From contig NZ_BEGX01000069.1 of assembly GCF_002583555.1 (NCBI RefSeq), forward strand, positions 62,001-126,000: a stretch of 64,000 bases of DNA, written 5' to 3'. The notes beneath the pieces were generated by a model. That model did not search any database and had not been told where the DNA came from. It worked only from the letters and a program-made list of their open reading frames with translations. This document shows, piece after piece, positions 33,726 through 43,668 of the stretch. The number at the start of each line of letters is the position of its first letter. Position 1 is the first letter of the stretch. The position numbers and the translations under genes are program-made. The stretch comes from Pseudonocardia sp. N23. GTDB taxonomy: Bacteria > Actinomycetota > Actinomycetes > Mycobacteriales > Pseudonocardiaceae.

Positions 33726-35417
33726 TCAGTTGCTCGGGACGACCTTCGCGCCCGGAACCCCCGCCACCGCATCGGCGACCGGCTTGAGCCGCGGCGAGTC
33801 CTCGTCGGCGTGGTAGTCGGCCGGGTCGGTCTGATCGGCGCCGTTGGACACCTTCCCGGCCCGCAGCGCGGCGCTGACGACGACCGCAACCGCCAGGTTG
33901 ACCACCAGTGCCACGAAGCCCACGTAGATCTGGACGGTCGAGCCCGCGAACGGGTGCCAGCCGAAGATCGTCAGCTTGTCCAGGGTCAGCGCGGAGCCGC
34001 CGAAGTGCGCCTTGCCGTTGGCCGGGTTGGGGATCAGGTAGAGCAGGTACATCCCGTAGCCCATGCCGACGACCCAGCCCGCGATCAGCGCCCAGCGGTG
34101 CAACCAGCGCGTGTAGAGCGCGATCGCCACCGACGGCAGCGTCTGCAGGATGATCACGCCGCCGATGAGCTGCAGGTCGATGGAGAACTGCGGGTCGACG
34201 AACAGGATGAACGCCACCGCGCCGAACTTCACCACCAGCGACGCCAGCTTCGCCTGCCGCGCCTCCTGCCCCGGAGTCGCACCCTTGTGCAGGTACTCCT
34301 TGTAGATGTTGCGCGTCCACAGGTTGGCCGCCGCGATGGACATGATCGCCGCCGGGACCAGCGCCCCGATGCCGATGGCCGCGAACGCGATGCCCGCGAA
34401 CAACGACCCGAACTGGGAGTCGAACAGCGCCGGGATGATCGTGTTCGTGTCCGGCCGGCCCGTCGCGTTGTTCGTGACGGGCTTGACCCCCGCCGCGATC
34501 GCGACGTACCCGAGAAGCGCGAGCAGGCCCAGCAGGAACGAGTACGCCGGCAGCGCGACCATGTTGCGCTTGAGGACCTTGCGCCCCCGCGACGCCAGCA
34601 CCCCGGTCAGCGAGTGGGGGTAGAGGAACAGCGCGAGCGCCGATCCCAGCGCCAGGGTGATGTACTGCAGCTGGTTGTTGGCCGTCAGCAGGATCGAGCC
34701 CTGCGGCTTGCCCCCGCTCGTCGCGCTCGGCTGCGCCATCTTCTGCTCGGCCGCCGAGAAGATCGCCGACCAGCCGCCCAGCTTCGCCGGCAGGTAGAAC
34801 ACGGCCACGATGATGACGATGTAGATCAGGATGTCCTTGACGAACGCGATCAGCGCAGGCGCCCGCAGCCCCGACTGGTACGTGTAGAGCGCGAGGATCA
34901 CGAACGCGATCAGCAGCGGCAGATGGCCCAGCAGGCCCGAGGCGTTGATGCCCATCGTCCGCAGCACCGCCTCCAGGCCGACGAGCTGCAGCGCGATGTA
35001 GGGCATCGTCGCGACGATGCCGGTGACCGCGACGATCAGAGCCAGCAGCGAGCTGCCGTAGCGGCCGCGCACGAAGTCGGCCGGGGTCACGTAGCCGTGC
35101 ACCCGCGAGACCGACCACAGTCGCAGCACCGGCAGGAACACCAGCGGGTACAGCACCACGGTGTAGGGCAGCGCGTAGAAGCCGAGCGCGCCCGAGCTGA
35201 ACAGCAGCGCCGGCACCGCGACGAACGTGTACGCGGTGTAGAGGTCCCCGCCGACGAGGAACCAGGTGATCCACGAGCCGAACTTGCGCCCGCCCAGGCC
35301 CCACTCGTCGAGATGGTCGAGGTCGCCGCCCCGCTGCCAACGGGCGGCCAGGAAGCCCATGACGGTCACGAGCAGGAACAGGACGAGGAAGACGGTCAGC
35401 TCGAGCCAGTCGATCAT
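33726..35417 (-). CDS. Sodium:solute symporter (SSS family), monocarboxylate-type
   Basis: A 563-residue protein with about 13 hydrophobic helices. The start is DWLELTVFLVLFLLVTVMGF, then GLGGRKFGSWITWFLVGGDL in the first cytoplasmic loop, and the family region VHGYVTPADFVRGRYGS near 108-124. The inner core has FAAIGIGALVPAAIMSIAAA near 340-360, part of the SSS signature. A C-terminal hydrophilic tail of about 55 residues follows. The subclass resembles MctC/MctP transporters for acetate, pyruvate and lactate, but the substrate is inferred. It overlaps the upstream DUF3311 gene by four bases (ATGA), a common pairing in which the small protein is a membrane partner. Confidence 0.88.
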   Translation of the reverse strand: MIDWLELTVFLVLFLLVTVMGFLAARWQRGGDLDHLDEWGLGGRKFGSWITWFLVGGDLYTAYTFVAVPALLFSSGALGFYALPYTVVLYPLVFLPVLRLWSVSRVHGYVTPADFVRGRYGSSLLALIVAVTGIVATMPYIALQLVGLEAVLRTMGINASGLLGHLPLLIAFVILALYTYQSGLRAPALIAFVKDILIYIVIIVAVFYLPAKLGGWSAIFSAAEQKMAQPSATSGGKPQGSILLTANNQLQYITLALGSALALFLYPHSLTGVLASRGRKVLKRNMVALPAYSFLLGLLALLGYVAIAAGVKPVTNNATGRPDTNTIIPALFDSQFGSLFAGIAFAAIGIGALVPAAIMSIAAANLWTRNIYKEYLHKGATPGQEARQAKLASLVVKFGAVAFILFVDPQFSIDLQLIGGVIILQTLPSVAIALYTRWLHRWALIAGWVVGMGYGMYLLYLIPNPANGKAHFGGSALTLDKLTIFGWHPFAGSTVQIYVGFVALVVNLAVAVVVSAALRAGKVSNGADQTDPADYHADEDSPRLKPVADAVAGVPGAKVVPSN

Positions 35418-35707
35418 CGGACGTCCCTCTCGTCGAGGTCGTCGACGTCGAGCCGGTCGGGGCCCTCGGTCACCGGCTCGTCACGCGTCATGCGGAAGAC
35501 GATCGCCACGCTGATGACGCCGATGAACACCCAGACGAACTGGACCCAGTAGAAGAACGGCATCCCCAGGAACCTGGGCTCCGCCTTGTTGAACCATGGC
35601 GTGACCAGCATCAACAGCGGCACGAGCAGCAGCAGGTTCCAAGCGCTGAAGCGAAGACCCGACCGTCCCGGCCCCCCTCGCGCCCGCCGTGGCGTCGTCT
35701 GCGACAT
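35414..35707 (-). CDS. DUF3311 small membrane protein, symporter partner
   Basis: A 97-residue protein from the ATG at 35707, after GGAGG. It has a basic N-terminus (TPRRARGGPGRSG), helix 1 (NLLLLVPLLMLVTPW) and helix 2 (YWVQFVWVFIGVISVAIVF), with the conserved PRFLGMPFFYW between them. It ends in an acidic tail. DUF3311 genes commonly precede an SSS symporter gene; a role in assembly or activity is likely but unproven. Its stop overlaps the symporter start. Confidence 0.85.
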   Translation of the reverse strand: MSQTTPRRARGGPGRSGLRFSAWNLLLLVPLLMLVTPWFNKAEPRFLGMPFFYWVQFVWVFIGVISVAIVFRMTRDEPVTEGPDRLDVDDLDERDVR

Positions 35708-35799
35708 GACCTCCGACCCCCCCGATCCCGAATGACCGTCGCGGATCGTAGGTCGCCACATCGCGGCGCGCAGGGCGTGACGGTCACATGTCGGACACG

Positions 35800-35839
35800 A
35801 CGACGGCCCGCGCACCGGGAGGGTGCAGCGGGCCGTCGT
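35800..35839 (-). terminator. Terminator of pckG
   Basis: Arms ACGACGGCCCGC and GCGGGCCGTCGT (12 bp) enclose an inner GCACC/GGGTGC stem. It lies about 35 bases after the pckG stop. Confidence 0.85.
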
Positions 35840-35874
35840 GGCGAGGCGTCGTATCGGGGCGTACCGCCCTGTGG

Positions 35875-37698
<1,824 letters not shown>

Positions 37699-37947
37699 CT
37701 GGTGTGAGCTCTCCTGCCTGGTCAGGCCAACCACCCGACCCTGGGAATGCCGACGCCCACCCTGCCTGTGAAGGGCGGGTGTGGCGAAGGAAGATGACAA
37801 TGGAGGTTACCCGGAAAAACCTGTTCCACTCCTACGAGTGACCTGTCGACCGGCTCACAAGACCGATCAGGTAATCGATTCAGAGACCAAGCGCACAGGG
37901 AATTCCTGCCAATTCGAAGATCGATTTACGTGCCCGTTGCACGAGGC

Positions 37948-38691
37948 TCACACCGACGTGACGGCGCCCACCTCGCGAAGGGCGGCAGCCAGCGCCGCGG
38001 GCTCGGACAGCATCGGCCAATGACCCGTCGGGAGGTCCCGGATCGTCCACTCGGTGCCCGTCAGCTCGGCGAACGCCGGAACCCCCGCCGCGGCCAGCGC
38101 CCGCACCTGCTCGCCCGGGAGACTGCTCGCGACGAGCGTCTTCGGCAACGTCGGATCGTTGACCCCCCGCGTCGCCGCACCCGTCACGACCCCTCCGGGC
38201 TCCGGGGCCGCGCGGTCCCACATGGTCTCCAACGTGTCGTCGTCGAGCCCGTCGAGGCTCGCGCCCGACCCACGCAACCACGCCGCGTCCGGGATGGGAT
38301 ACCAGCCGTCGTGCGCGGCGATCCGGTCCCGGATCCACTCCTGCGTCGGCGGCTCGTGGAAGTCGATGTGCGCCATGCCGTCCGGCATCGGGCCGGTGTC
38401 GACGAGCACCAGGTGCCGGACGTTCCCGCGCGCCTGCTCCGCCGCCGCGACCACCATCGGGCCCGCACCGCTGTGCCCGACGAGGACCACCGGTCGCCTC
38501 TCCTCGCTCATCGTGGCGACGATGTCGGCGACCTGGTCGTCGGCACTCACCGCCGCCGTCGACGCCCGCTCCGCGACGCCCAGCGGCGTCACCGCGCGTA
38601 CCTCGTGGCCCTCGGCGCGCAGCCTGTCGGCCACGCCGTCCCACACCCACGCACCCAACCAGAACCCGGGGACCAGCACGTACGTCGTCAT
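37948..38691 (-). CDS. Alpha/beta hydrolase
   Basis: A 247-residue protein. The start TTYVLVPGFWLGAWVWDGVA carries the oxyanion HG-like loop as PGFWLGAW. The nucleophile elbow is VGHSGAG with Ser at about 74, and the late LPTGHWPMLSEP supplies the His. The group resembles the small esterase/acetone-cyanohydrin-hydrolase-like branch. Its substrate is unknown. It is divergent from a WYL regulator, with a 25-base inverted repeat between the starts, so it is probably that regulator's target. Confidence 0.85.
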   Translation of the reverse strand: MTTYVLVPGFWLGAWVWDGVADRLRAEGHEVRAVTPLGVAERASTAAVSADDQVADIVATMSEERRPVVLVGHSGAGPMVVAAAEQARGNVRHLVLVDTGPMPDGMAHIDFHEPPTQEWIRDRIAAHDGWYPIPDAAWLRGSGASLDGLDDDTLETMWDRAAPEPGGVVTGAATRGVNDPTLPKTLVASSLPGEQVRALAAAGVPAFAELTGTEWTIRDLPTGHWPMLSEPAALAAALREVGAVTSV

Positions 38692-38710
38692 GCCCGGAAC
38701 GGTAGAACCG

Positions 38711-38735
38711 AATCAGGGCCGATCCGGTCCTGATT
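38711..38735. promoter_or_regulatory. Inverted repeat AATCAGG-N11-CCTGATT in the divergent promoter
   Basis: Seven-base perfect arms lie between the starts of the hydrolase (38691) and the WYL regulator (38752). The inner GCC...CCGG is partly symmetrical too. It is a likely operator for the WYL protein. Confidence 0.6.
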
Positions 38736-38751
38736 GCTGCAGAATCTCGGC

Positions 38752-39708
38752 ATGGCCACTTCCGCGAGCCGCGTACTGGCCCTCCTCGAGCTCCTCCAGG
38801 CACGACCCGGACTCACCGGTCCCGAACTCGCGCAACGCCTCGACGTCGACGAGCGCACCGTCCGCCGGCACCTGCGCACCCTCGACGAGCTCGGCGTCCC
38901 CGTCGTCGCCCGCCGCGGGCGGCACGGCGGCTACCGGCTCCTCCCCGGCTACCGGCTGCCCCCGCTCATGCTCTCCGGCGACGAGGCCGTCGCCGTCGTC
39001 CTCGGGCTCCTCGCCGCCGAGCGCACCGGCCTCCACGCCGCCGCACCCGCCGTCGCGAGCGCCCGCGCCAAACTCGAACGCGTCCTGCCCGACGCCGTCC
39101 GCGACCGCGTCGGCGCCGTCTCCGACGTCCTCGGCTTCACCGCCCCCGCACGCACCGCCACCCCGCCCGACGCCGACGTCCTCCTCGCGCTCGGTGCCGC
39201 CGCGCGCGACGGCACCCGCGTCCGGTTGGCGTACCGGTCGTGGAGCGGGTCGTCGTCGCGACGCGAGCTCGACCCTTGGGGCATCACCTTCCACGCCGGC
39301 CGCTGGTACGTCAGCGGGCACGACCACGGCCGCGACGACGTCCGCAACTTTCGCGTCGACCGGATCTCCGGTGTCGACGTCCTCGGGCCGGGGTCGGCGC
39401 CGCCGCCGGGGTTCGACGCCGCCGAGCAGGTCGTCGCCGGCATCGCGGCCGTGAGCTGGGCACACGCTCTCGAGGTGGTGCTGCACGTACCCGTCGACGA
39501 GGCCCGGCGGTTGCTCCCGCGCAGCACCGGAACGGTGGCGCCACACCCGTCCGGGGCGGTGTTCCGCGGCCGCGCCGAGCACCTCGACGGCGCCGCCCGC
39601 ATGCTCGCCGGGCTCGGGGTGGACTTCACCGTCGTGACACCCGCCGCGCTGCGCGACGAGGTCCGCCTGCTGGCAGAACGGCTGCTGCGCACGGGGGACC
39701 GACCCTGA
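38752..39708 (+). CDS. HTH/WYL-domain transcriptional regulator (YafY type)
   Basis: A 318-residue protein from the ATG at 38752; an alternative start six codons earlier is possible. The N-terminal helix-turn-helix has RVLALLELLQARPGLTGPEL, then DVDERTVRRHLRTLDELGVP and the GRHGGYRLLPGYR wing (to about 65). The WYL domain spans about 145-230 with VRLAYRSWSGSSSRRELDPW and a DPWGITFHAGRWYVSGHD core, where the WYL signature is modified to RWYVSG. A C-terminal extension of about 80 residues follows. WYL domains bind ligands or nucleic acid. It probably controls itself and the hydrolase. Confidence 0.9.
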   Translation: MATSASRVLALLELLQARPGLTGPELAQRLDVDERTVRRHLRTLDELGVPVVARRGRHGGYRLLPGYRLPPLMLSGDEAVAVVLGLLAAERTGLHAAAPAVASARAKLERVLPDAVRDRVGAVSDVLGFTAPARTATPPDADVLLALGAAARDGTRVRLAYRSWSGSSSRRELDPWGITFHAGRWYVSGHDHGRDDVRNFRVDRISGVDVLGPGSAPPPGFDAAEQVVAGIAAVSWAHALEVVLHVPVDEARRLLPRSTGTVAPHPSGAVFRGRAEHLDGAARMLAGLGVDFTVVTPAALRDEVRLLAERLLRTGDRP

Positions 39709-40011
39709 CCCGAGCCGGCGTCGAGCCGAGGCCCCACACCGAACGTGTCCACCAGCGCGCCAGGACTGCTCCGGTGCCGGGTGGAGCGCGAACGTGTCGT
39801 CAGCGTCCTTCCTACGCTCTCGTGACACGTTTGACGTCCCGTTGTTCGCGTCGACGCCCGGCGCCGCTGTCGCGGTGACCTGCATGGCAAGCGATGCCGT
39901 CCTGATCAGCGGCCGCTCGCCACACCTTGACGAACCATGGGAGCGTCCGCGCCCGTGCGAACGACCCGACACTGCTGCAACTCGGTTGCGCGACTGTGCC
40001 GTTCGTTCGGA
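39709..40011. other. 303-base gap with no gene
   Basis: The gap lies between two convergent genes (WYL regulator and MFS pump). No open frame with good codon use and no strong hairpin was found. A lower-GC stretch with ACACGTTTGACG-like words is unexplained. Confidence 0.3.
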
Positions 40012-41532
40012 TCAGGAGGGGCGGGCCGGGCGGGTGTGGCGGCGCAGCACGATCCACGCCGCCAGCGCGACGGCCGTGAGCAGGGCCGCGCCGAGGCCGG
40101 CGGTGACGTCGACACCCAGGGCGAAGGCCGCGCGCGCCGACTCGATCACCGCGGGGTCGGCCGTGTCGACCGCCCCGCCGAGGGTCTCCCGCGCCGGGCC
40201 CACGGGCGCGTCGACGGCACCGCGGTAGACGGCCGTGAGCACGCCGCCCAGCAGGGCGGTGCCGAGGACAGCGCCGAGCTCGTAGGCGGTCTCCGACATC
40301 GCCGAGGCCGATCCGGCACGGTCGACGGGCGCGGCGGTGAGGACGACGTCGTTGGTCAGCGTCTCGGTCAGCCCGATCCCGGCACCGACGAGCACGCCCG
40401 CCACCAGCAACAACGTCCCGCCCGACGACGCACCGAGCAGCACGCACAGTGCGTAGCCGACGGCCGCCGTCGCGAGGCCGGTGGGGACGAGCACCCGGAT
40501 GGGGACGCGACGCGCGAGCCAGGCCGCGACCAGCCCGGCGACGACCGTCGCCGCGAACCCGGGGAGCAGCAGCACACCGGAGCGCATCGGGCCGAGCCCC
40601 AGGACCAGCTGCAGGTACTGCGCGGCGAAGAAGAGCAGTCCGGTGAGCGCGAGCATCGTCGTCAGGTTGGCGAGCATCGCGATGCGCAGGACCGGTGACG
40701 CGAGCAGTGCCAGGTCGAGGACCGGTTCGCGGCCCGCCGAGGTGAGCCTGCGGGCGCGCCGGACGAACGCGACCCCTGCGAGCACGCCGACGACGAGCGC
40801 CGCCGCGATCGCCGCGGCCGCCCCACCGGACGCGACGAGCTTCACCGCCAGGACGATCGGCACGACGGCGGCCATCGACAGCACGACGCCACCCAGGTCG
40901 AGCCGGCCCCGCCGCACCCGCACCGACTCGGGCAGCAGGAACAGCGCCAGCACCACGACCAGGGCCGTGACGGGCACGTTGACCAGGAAGACCGAGCCCC
41001 ACCAGAAGTGCGCGAGCAGCGCGCCGCCGACCAGCGGGCCGAGTGCGGCGCCCGCGGCGAATCCCGTCGCCCAGATCGCGAGGGCCAGCCGGCGCTGGTC
41101 GCGGTCGACGAACAGGGTGCGGACGAGCGCGAGCGCACTGGGCATCAGCATCGCGCCGAAGAACCCGAGCAGGGCGCGTGCGGCGACGAGGTGCACCGCG
41201 TCTGTGGCGAAGGTCGCGAGCAGCGACACCAGCCCGAACCCGGTCACGCCGACCACGAGCAGGCGTCGTGATCCGACGCGGTCGCCGATCGAGCCCATCG
41301 TGACGAGCAGCCCGGCGAGGACGAGCGGGTAGGCGTCGACCATCCAGAGCAGCGTCGTCGCGCCGGGCGACAGCGCGGTGGTGATGGCGGGCAGCGCGAA
41401 GCTCAGCACCGTGTTGTCGACGGCGACGAGCAGCGTCGGCAGGAACAGGACGGCGAGCGCGAGCCACTGGCGGCGGCCGGCGCGGAGGGCCGTGGTCGGG
41501 CGCGTGGGGACGCGCGGGATCGCGACGGTCAT
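40012..41532 (-). CDS. DHA2-family MFS drug efflux transporter
   Basis: A 506-residue protein with about 14 helices, the DHA2 size. Motifs are LAVDNTVLSFALPAI-like in helix 1 (TLLVAVDNTVLSFALPAITT, with the typical Asp), MGSIGDRVGSRRLLVVG (loop 2-3) and GPLVGGALLAHFWWGSVFLV, the antiporter motif C/DHA2 pattern. It probably exports drugs or lipids with proton exchange. The gene is divergent from a TetR gene, with a 16-base palindrome between, so it is likely repressed by that protein. Confidence 0.88.
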   Translation of the reverse strand: MTVAIPRVPTRPTTALRAGRRQWLALAVLFLPTLLVAVDNTVLSFALPAITTALSPGATTLLWMVDAYPLVLAGLLVTMGSIGDRVGSRRLLVVGVTGFGLVSLLATFATDAVHLVAARALLGFFGAMLMPSALALVRTLFVDRDQRRLALAIWATGFAAGAALGPLVGGALLAHFWWGSVFLVNVPVTALVVVLALFLLPESVRVRRGRLDLGGVVLSMAAVVPIVLAVKLVASGGAAAAIAAALVVGVLAGVAFVRRARRLTSAGREPVLDLALLASPVLRIAMLANLTTMLALTGLLFFAAQYLQLVLGLGPMRSGVLLLPGFAATVVAGLVAAWLARRVPIRVLVPTGLATAAVGYALCVLLGASSGGTLLLVAGVLVGAGIGLTETLTNDVVLTAAPVDRAGSASAMSETAYELGAVLGTALLGGVLTAVYRGAVDAPVGPARETLGGAVDTADPAVIESARAAFALGVDVTAGLGAALLTAVALAAWIVLRRHTRPARPS

Positions 41533-41574
41533 GGCAAGGAGTCCTCGGGGCGTGATGACGAGCAGGGAGTTCTA

Positions 41575-41590
41575 TACCGTCCAGACGGTA
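41575..41590. promoter_or_regulatory. TetR operator-like palindrome TACCGTC-CA-GACGGTA
   Basis: A perfect 7+7 inverted repeat with a 2-base centre, 43 bases from the efflux start and 74 from the TetR start. The ACCGTCnnGACGGT type is common for QacR/TetR-like repressors of efflux pumps. Confidence 0.75.
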
Positions 41591-41663
41591 CAGTCCCGCA
41601 GGCTGTTCCCGCCATCGGCCGGACGTGCGACGTGCCACCCGAGCGCGCCCCTAGACTCACGCC

Positions 41664-42218
41664 GTGCCGAAGACCAACCCGGCGCCGAGCGCCCGCGACC
41701 GTGTCCTCGACGCGTACGAGACCCTGCTGATCGAGGCCGGCCCCGGCGCCACCACGCTCGACGCCGTCGCGGCGGCCGCCGACGTCTCCAAGGGCGGGCT
41801 GCTGTACCACTTCGCGTCGAAGGACGCCCTCGCCACCGGACTGCTCGACCGGCTCCGCGAACGCAGCGCCGCCGACGCCGACGCCATGCACGCCGACCCC
41901 GACGGGGCCGTCGCCTACTACCTGCGGACGTCGGTCCCAGGCCGCGCCTCGGCCACCGGGCTCACCCGCACCTACCTCGCCGCGCTCCGCATCGCCGACG
42001 CCGGCCCCATCGGCCTCACCGCCCGCGAGGCGATCGCCGCCGTCGACGCCGACGGCCTCGCAGCCCTGCGCGCCGAGGTCCCCGACCCCCTGCTCGCCTG
42101 GCTCGTCCAGCTCGTCGGCGACGGCCTCTACCTGCGCACCCTCACCGGCGCACCCATCACGGGCGTCGGCGACGTCGAGGACCTCGTCGGCGTCCTGCGC
42201 GGGCTGCTCACACGCTGA
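41664..42218 (+). CDS. TetR family repressor
   Basis: A 184-residue protein from a GTG at 41664. The helix-turn-helix is in the first 50 residues (RVLDAYETLLIEAGPGATTL, then AADVSKGGLLYHFASKDALA). The rest is a helical ligand domain with a TetR_C-like end. The transcript is divergent from the efflux gene and a palindromic operator lies between, so it most likely represses that pump and itself. The inducer is unknown. Confidence 0.9.
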   Translation: MPKTNPAPSARDRVLDAYETLLIEAGPGATTLDAVAAAADVSKGGLLYHFASKDALATGLLDRLRERSAADADAMHADPDGAVAYYLRTSVPGRASATGLTRTYLAALRIADAGPIGLTAREAIAAVDADGLAALRAEVPDPLLAWLVQLVGDGLYLRTLTGAPITGVGDVEDLVGVLRGLLTR

Positions 42219-42307
42219 CGCGCTCCGCCGGGAGGACACCGGCCAGGTAGGCACGCACCGCGATCCGACGGCTCCCACCGGAGAGACGCGAGGTCGAGGA
42301 GGTGCGC

Positions 42308-42409
42308 ATGGCGCTCGTCCGCAGCGCCCCCGAACTGCAGGCCGCCGCCCGCGAACGCAGCGGCCTCACCGTCGCCGCCGTCGCCGACCGGATCGCCGAC
42401 GCCTACTGA
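42308..42409 (+). CDS. 33-residue XRE-like helix-turn-helix fragment
   Basis: A short frame with an excellent ribosome site (GAGGAGG, 5 bases before ATG). The product reads as the first two helices of an XRE domain: ELQAAARERSGLTVAAVADR, then IADAY and stop. It may be a true small protein, or the 5' remnant of a regulator cut short. No continuation was found in the other frames downstream. Confidence 0.35.
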   Translation: MALVRSAPELQAAARERSGLTVAAVADRIADAY

Positions 42410-42518
42410 GGTGACGAGGAGGATCGGAATCCAGCAGCAGCCCTGCATGATGGACGGGCCCACCGGGTACGCGGTTCTGACCGTGCCGTCCTACGGCACC
42501 GATCGCAGGAGGCCCCAC

Positions 42519-42932
42519 GTGACCACCGGTGAGTATCTGGTTTTCCTCGTCGTCGCACTGGCCCTGACCGTGGCCGTCGGCCGCGTGCTCTTCCTGTCCG
42601 GCGAACCGTTCCTCGAGGAGGTCTTCCAGAGCAAGGAGACCGCCCGCTCGCTGAACCTCCTGCTCACCGTGCTGTTCCACCTGCTCACGCTCGGCGTGCT
42701 CGCGATCATCTCCACTGCCGACGTCCCGGTCGACGGCGTCGTGCAGACCATGGTGACCAAGCTCGGCGTCGTACTCGTCATCGTCGGCATCGCCTACGGA
42801 GTGTCGATGCTCGTGCTCTTCCGCGTCCGGGAACGCCGCCGCGCCTCCGTCACCGCGGAGAACGTCCAGCTCCGGATCGCCGAGCAGAAGAGCCGGCCCG
42901 GGGGCGCCGAGCCCGTTCCGCCGCCCAACTGA
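42519..42932 (+). CDS. Small two/three-helix membrane protein, unknown
   Basis: A 137-residue protein. The GTG at 42519 has a perfect AGGAGG 6 bases upstream. It has helix 1 (LVFLVVALALTVAVGRVLFL), an amphipathic loop with EEVFQSKETARSLNLLLTVL running into helix 2, helix 3 (LGVVLVIVGIAYGVSMLVLF), then a basic segment RVRERRRASVTAENVQ and a Pro-rich end. It resembles no family I can name. It is monocistronic on present evidence. Confidence 0.7.
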   Translation: MTTGEYLVFLVVALALTVAVGRVLFLSGEPFLEEVFQSKETARSLNLLLTVLFHLLTLGVLAIISTADVPVDGVVQTMVTKLGVVLVIVGIAYGVSMLVLFRVRERRRASVTAENVQLRIAEQKSRPGGAEPVPPPN

Positions 42933-42939
42933 GCCCTCT

Positions 42940-43248
42940 TCAACCCGCCCGGGCCGCCACCGCGCCCGAGCTCCGCGCGATCACCGGCAGCAGGATCGGC
43001 AGCCGGTGCGCCGTCACGTTCCAGAACCGCGACTCCGGGTCGGCCGCCCGCCACGCCGTCGCCAGTCGCGACGCCGACTCCTCGTCGATCACCCGGCGCG
43101 GCCGCGGACGCATCCGTGATCGCTTGCGGACCTCCCGGTCGAGCTCCCGCCAGGCCGCGCCTGCGCTGCCGTGCACGCTCACCGTCGGCTCGCCGGTGTC
43201 GTCGCCGATCACCAGGGTGTAGGCACTGACCACGTCGTACGACGACAC
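42940..43248 (-). CDS. Hypothetical 102-residue protein
   Basis: I chose the GTG at 43248 because GAGGGAG stands 7 bases before it; an upstream ATG (43284) is possible. The product starts VSSYDVVSAYTLVIGDDTGE, with a Gly/Ser-rich segment, then a basic stretch VRKRSRMRPRPRRVIDEESA and the tail WNVTAHRLPILLPVIARSSG. No signal or membrane helix. It may bind nucleic acid, but that is a guess. The 3' end faces the preceding plus-strand gene at a distance of seven bases. Confidence 0.45.
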   Translation of the reverse strand: MSSYDVVSAYTLVIGDDTGEPTVSVHGSAGAAWRELDREVRKRSRMRPRPRRVIDEESASRLATAWRAADPESRFWNVTAHRLPILLPVIARSSGAVAARAG

Positions 43249-43668
43249 GGACGGACTCCCTCGACTAGCGGACCTCGACGGCATCGGCGGGTACCAGGAC
43301 GGCTTGCTCAGGGTGCGTGGTGTTCGGGTCCAGACTGAGGCATCGATGCGCCCACGCGGCCTCGGCGCGCCGGGCTGCCGCCGAGTCGGCACGAGGCTGC
43401 GCCGATCCGTCACGGTCCGGACACCGGGCGCGAGGGCCGAACCGCTCGGCGCCCGGAACCCCGGCCCCGGCGCCCCACCTGCCCCATCCGTTCGCGAGCG
43501 TCGATCCGCAGGCCCGCGACCTGGGAGAACCGTCCTACCCGCCGCCCACGACGAGCCTGTGCACCCCAACCGAGTTCGGCGCCGGACCTGCTCCTGACGC
43601 GGCCCCGACCAGCCACCCTCGAACTCAGGGAAAGGTGCCCCGCTTCTCCGCGTGCAGTGGCGGACGTG
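43249..43668. other. 420-base gap with no gene
   Basis: The gap lies between the hypothetical gene and the end of the tldE-like gene. The open frames here are Pro/Arg-rich with poor codon bias. No terminator is clear. Confidence 0.3.

Noticed and set aside
37751-37780. Hairpin-like CACCCT/AGGGCGGGTG upstream of pckG
   Set aside because: The pairing is weak and interrupted, so it is not a convincing attenuator.
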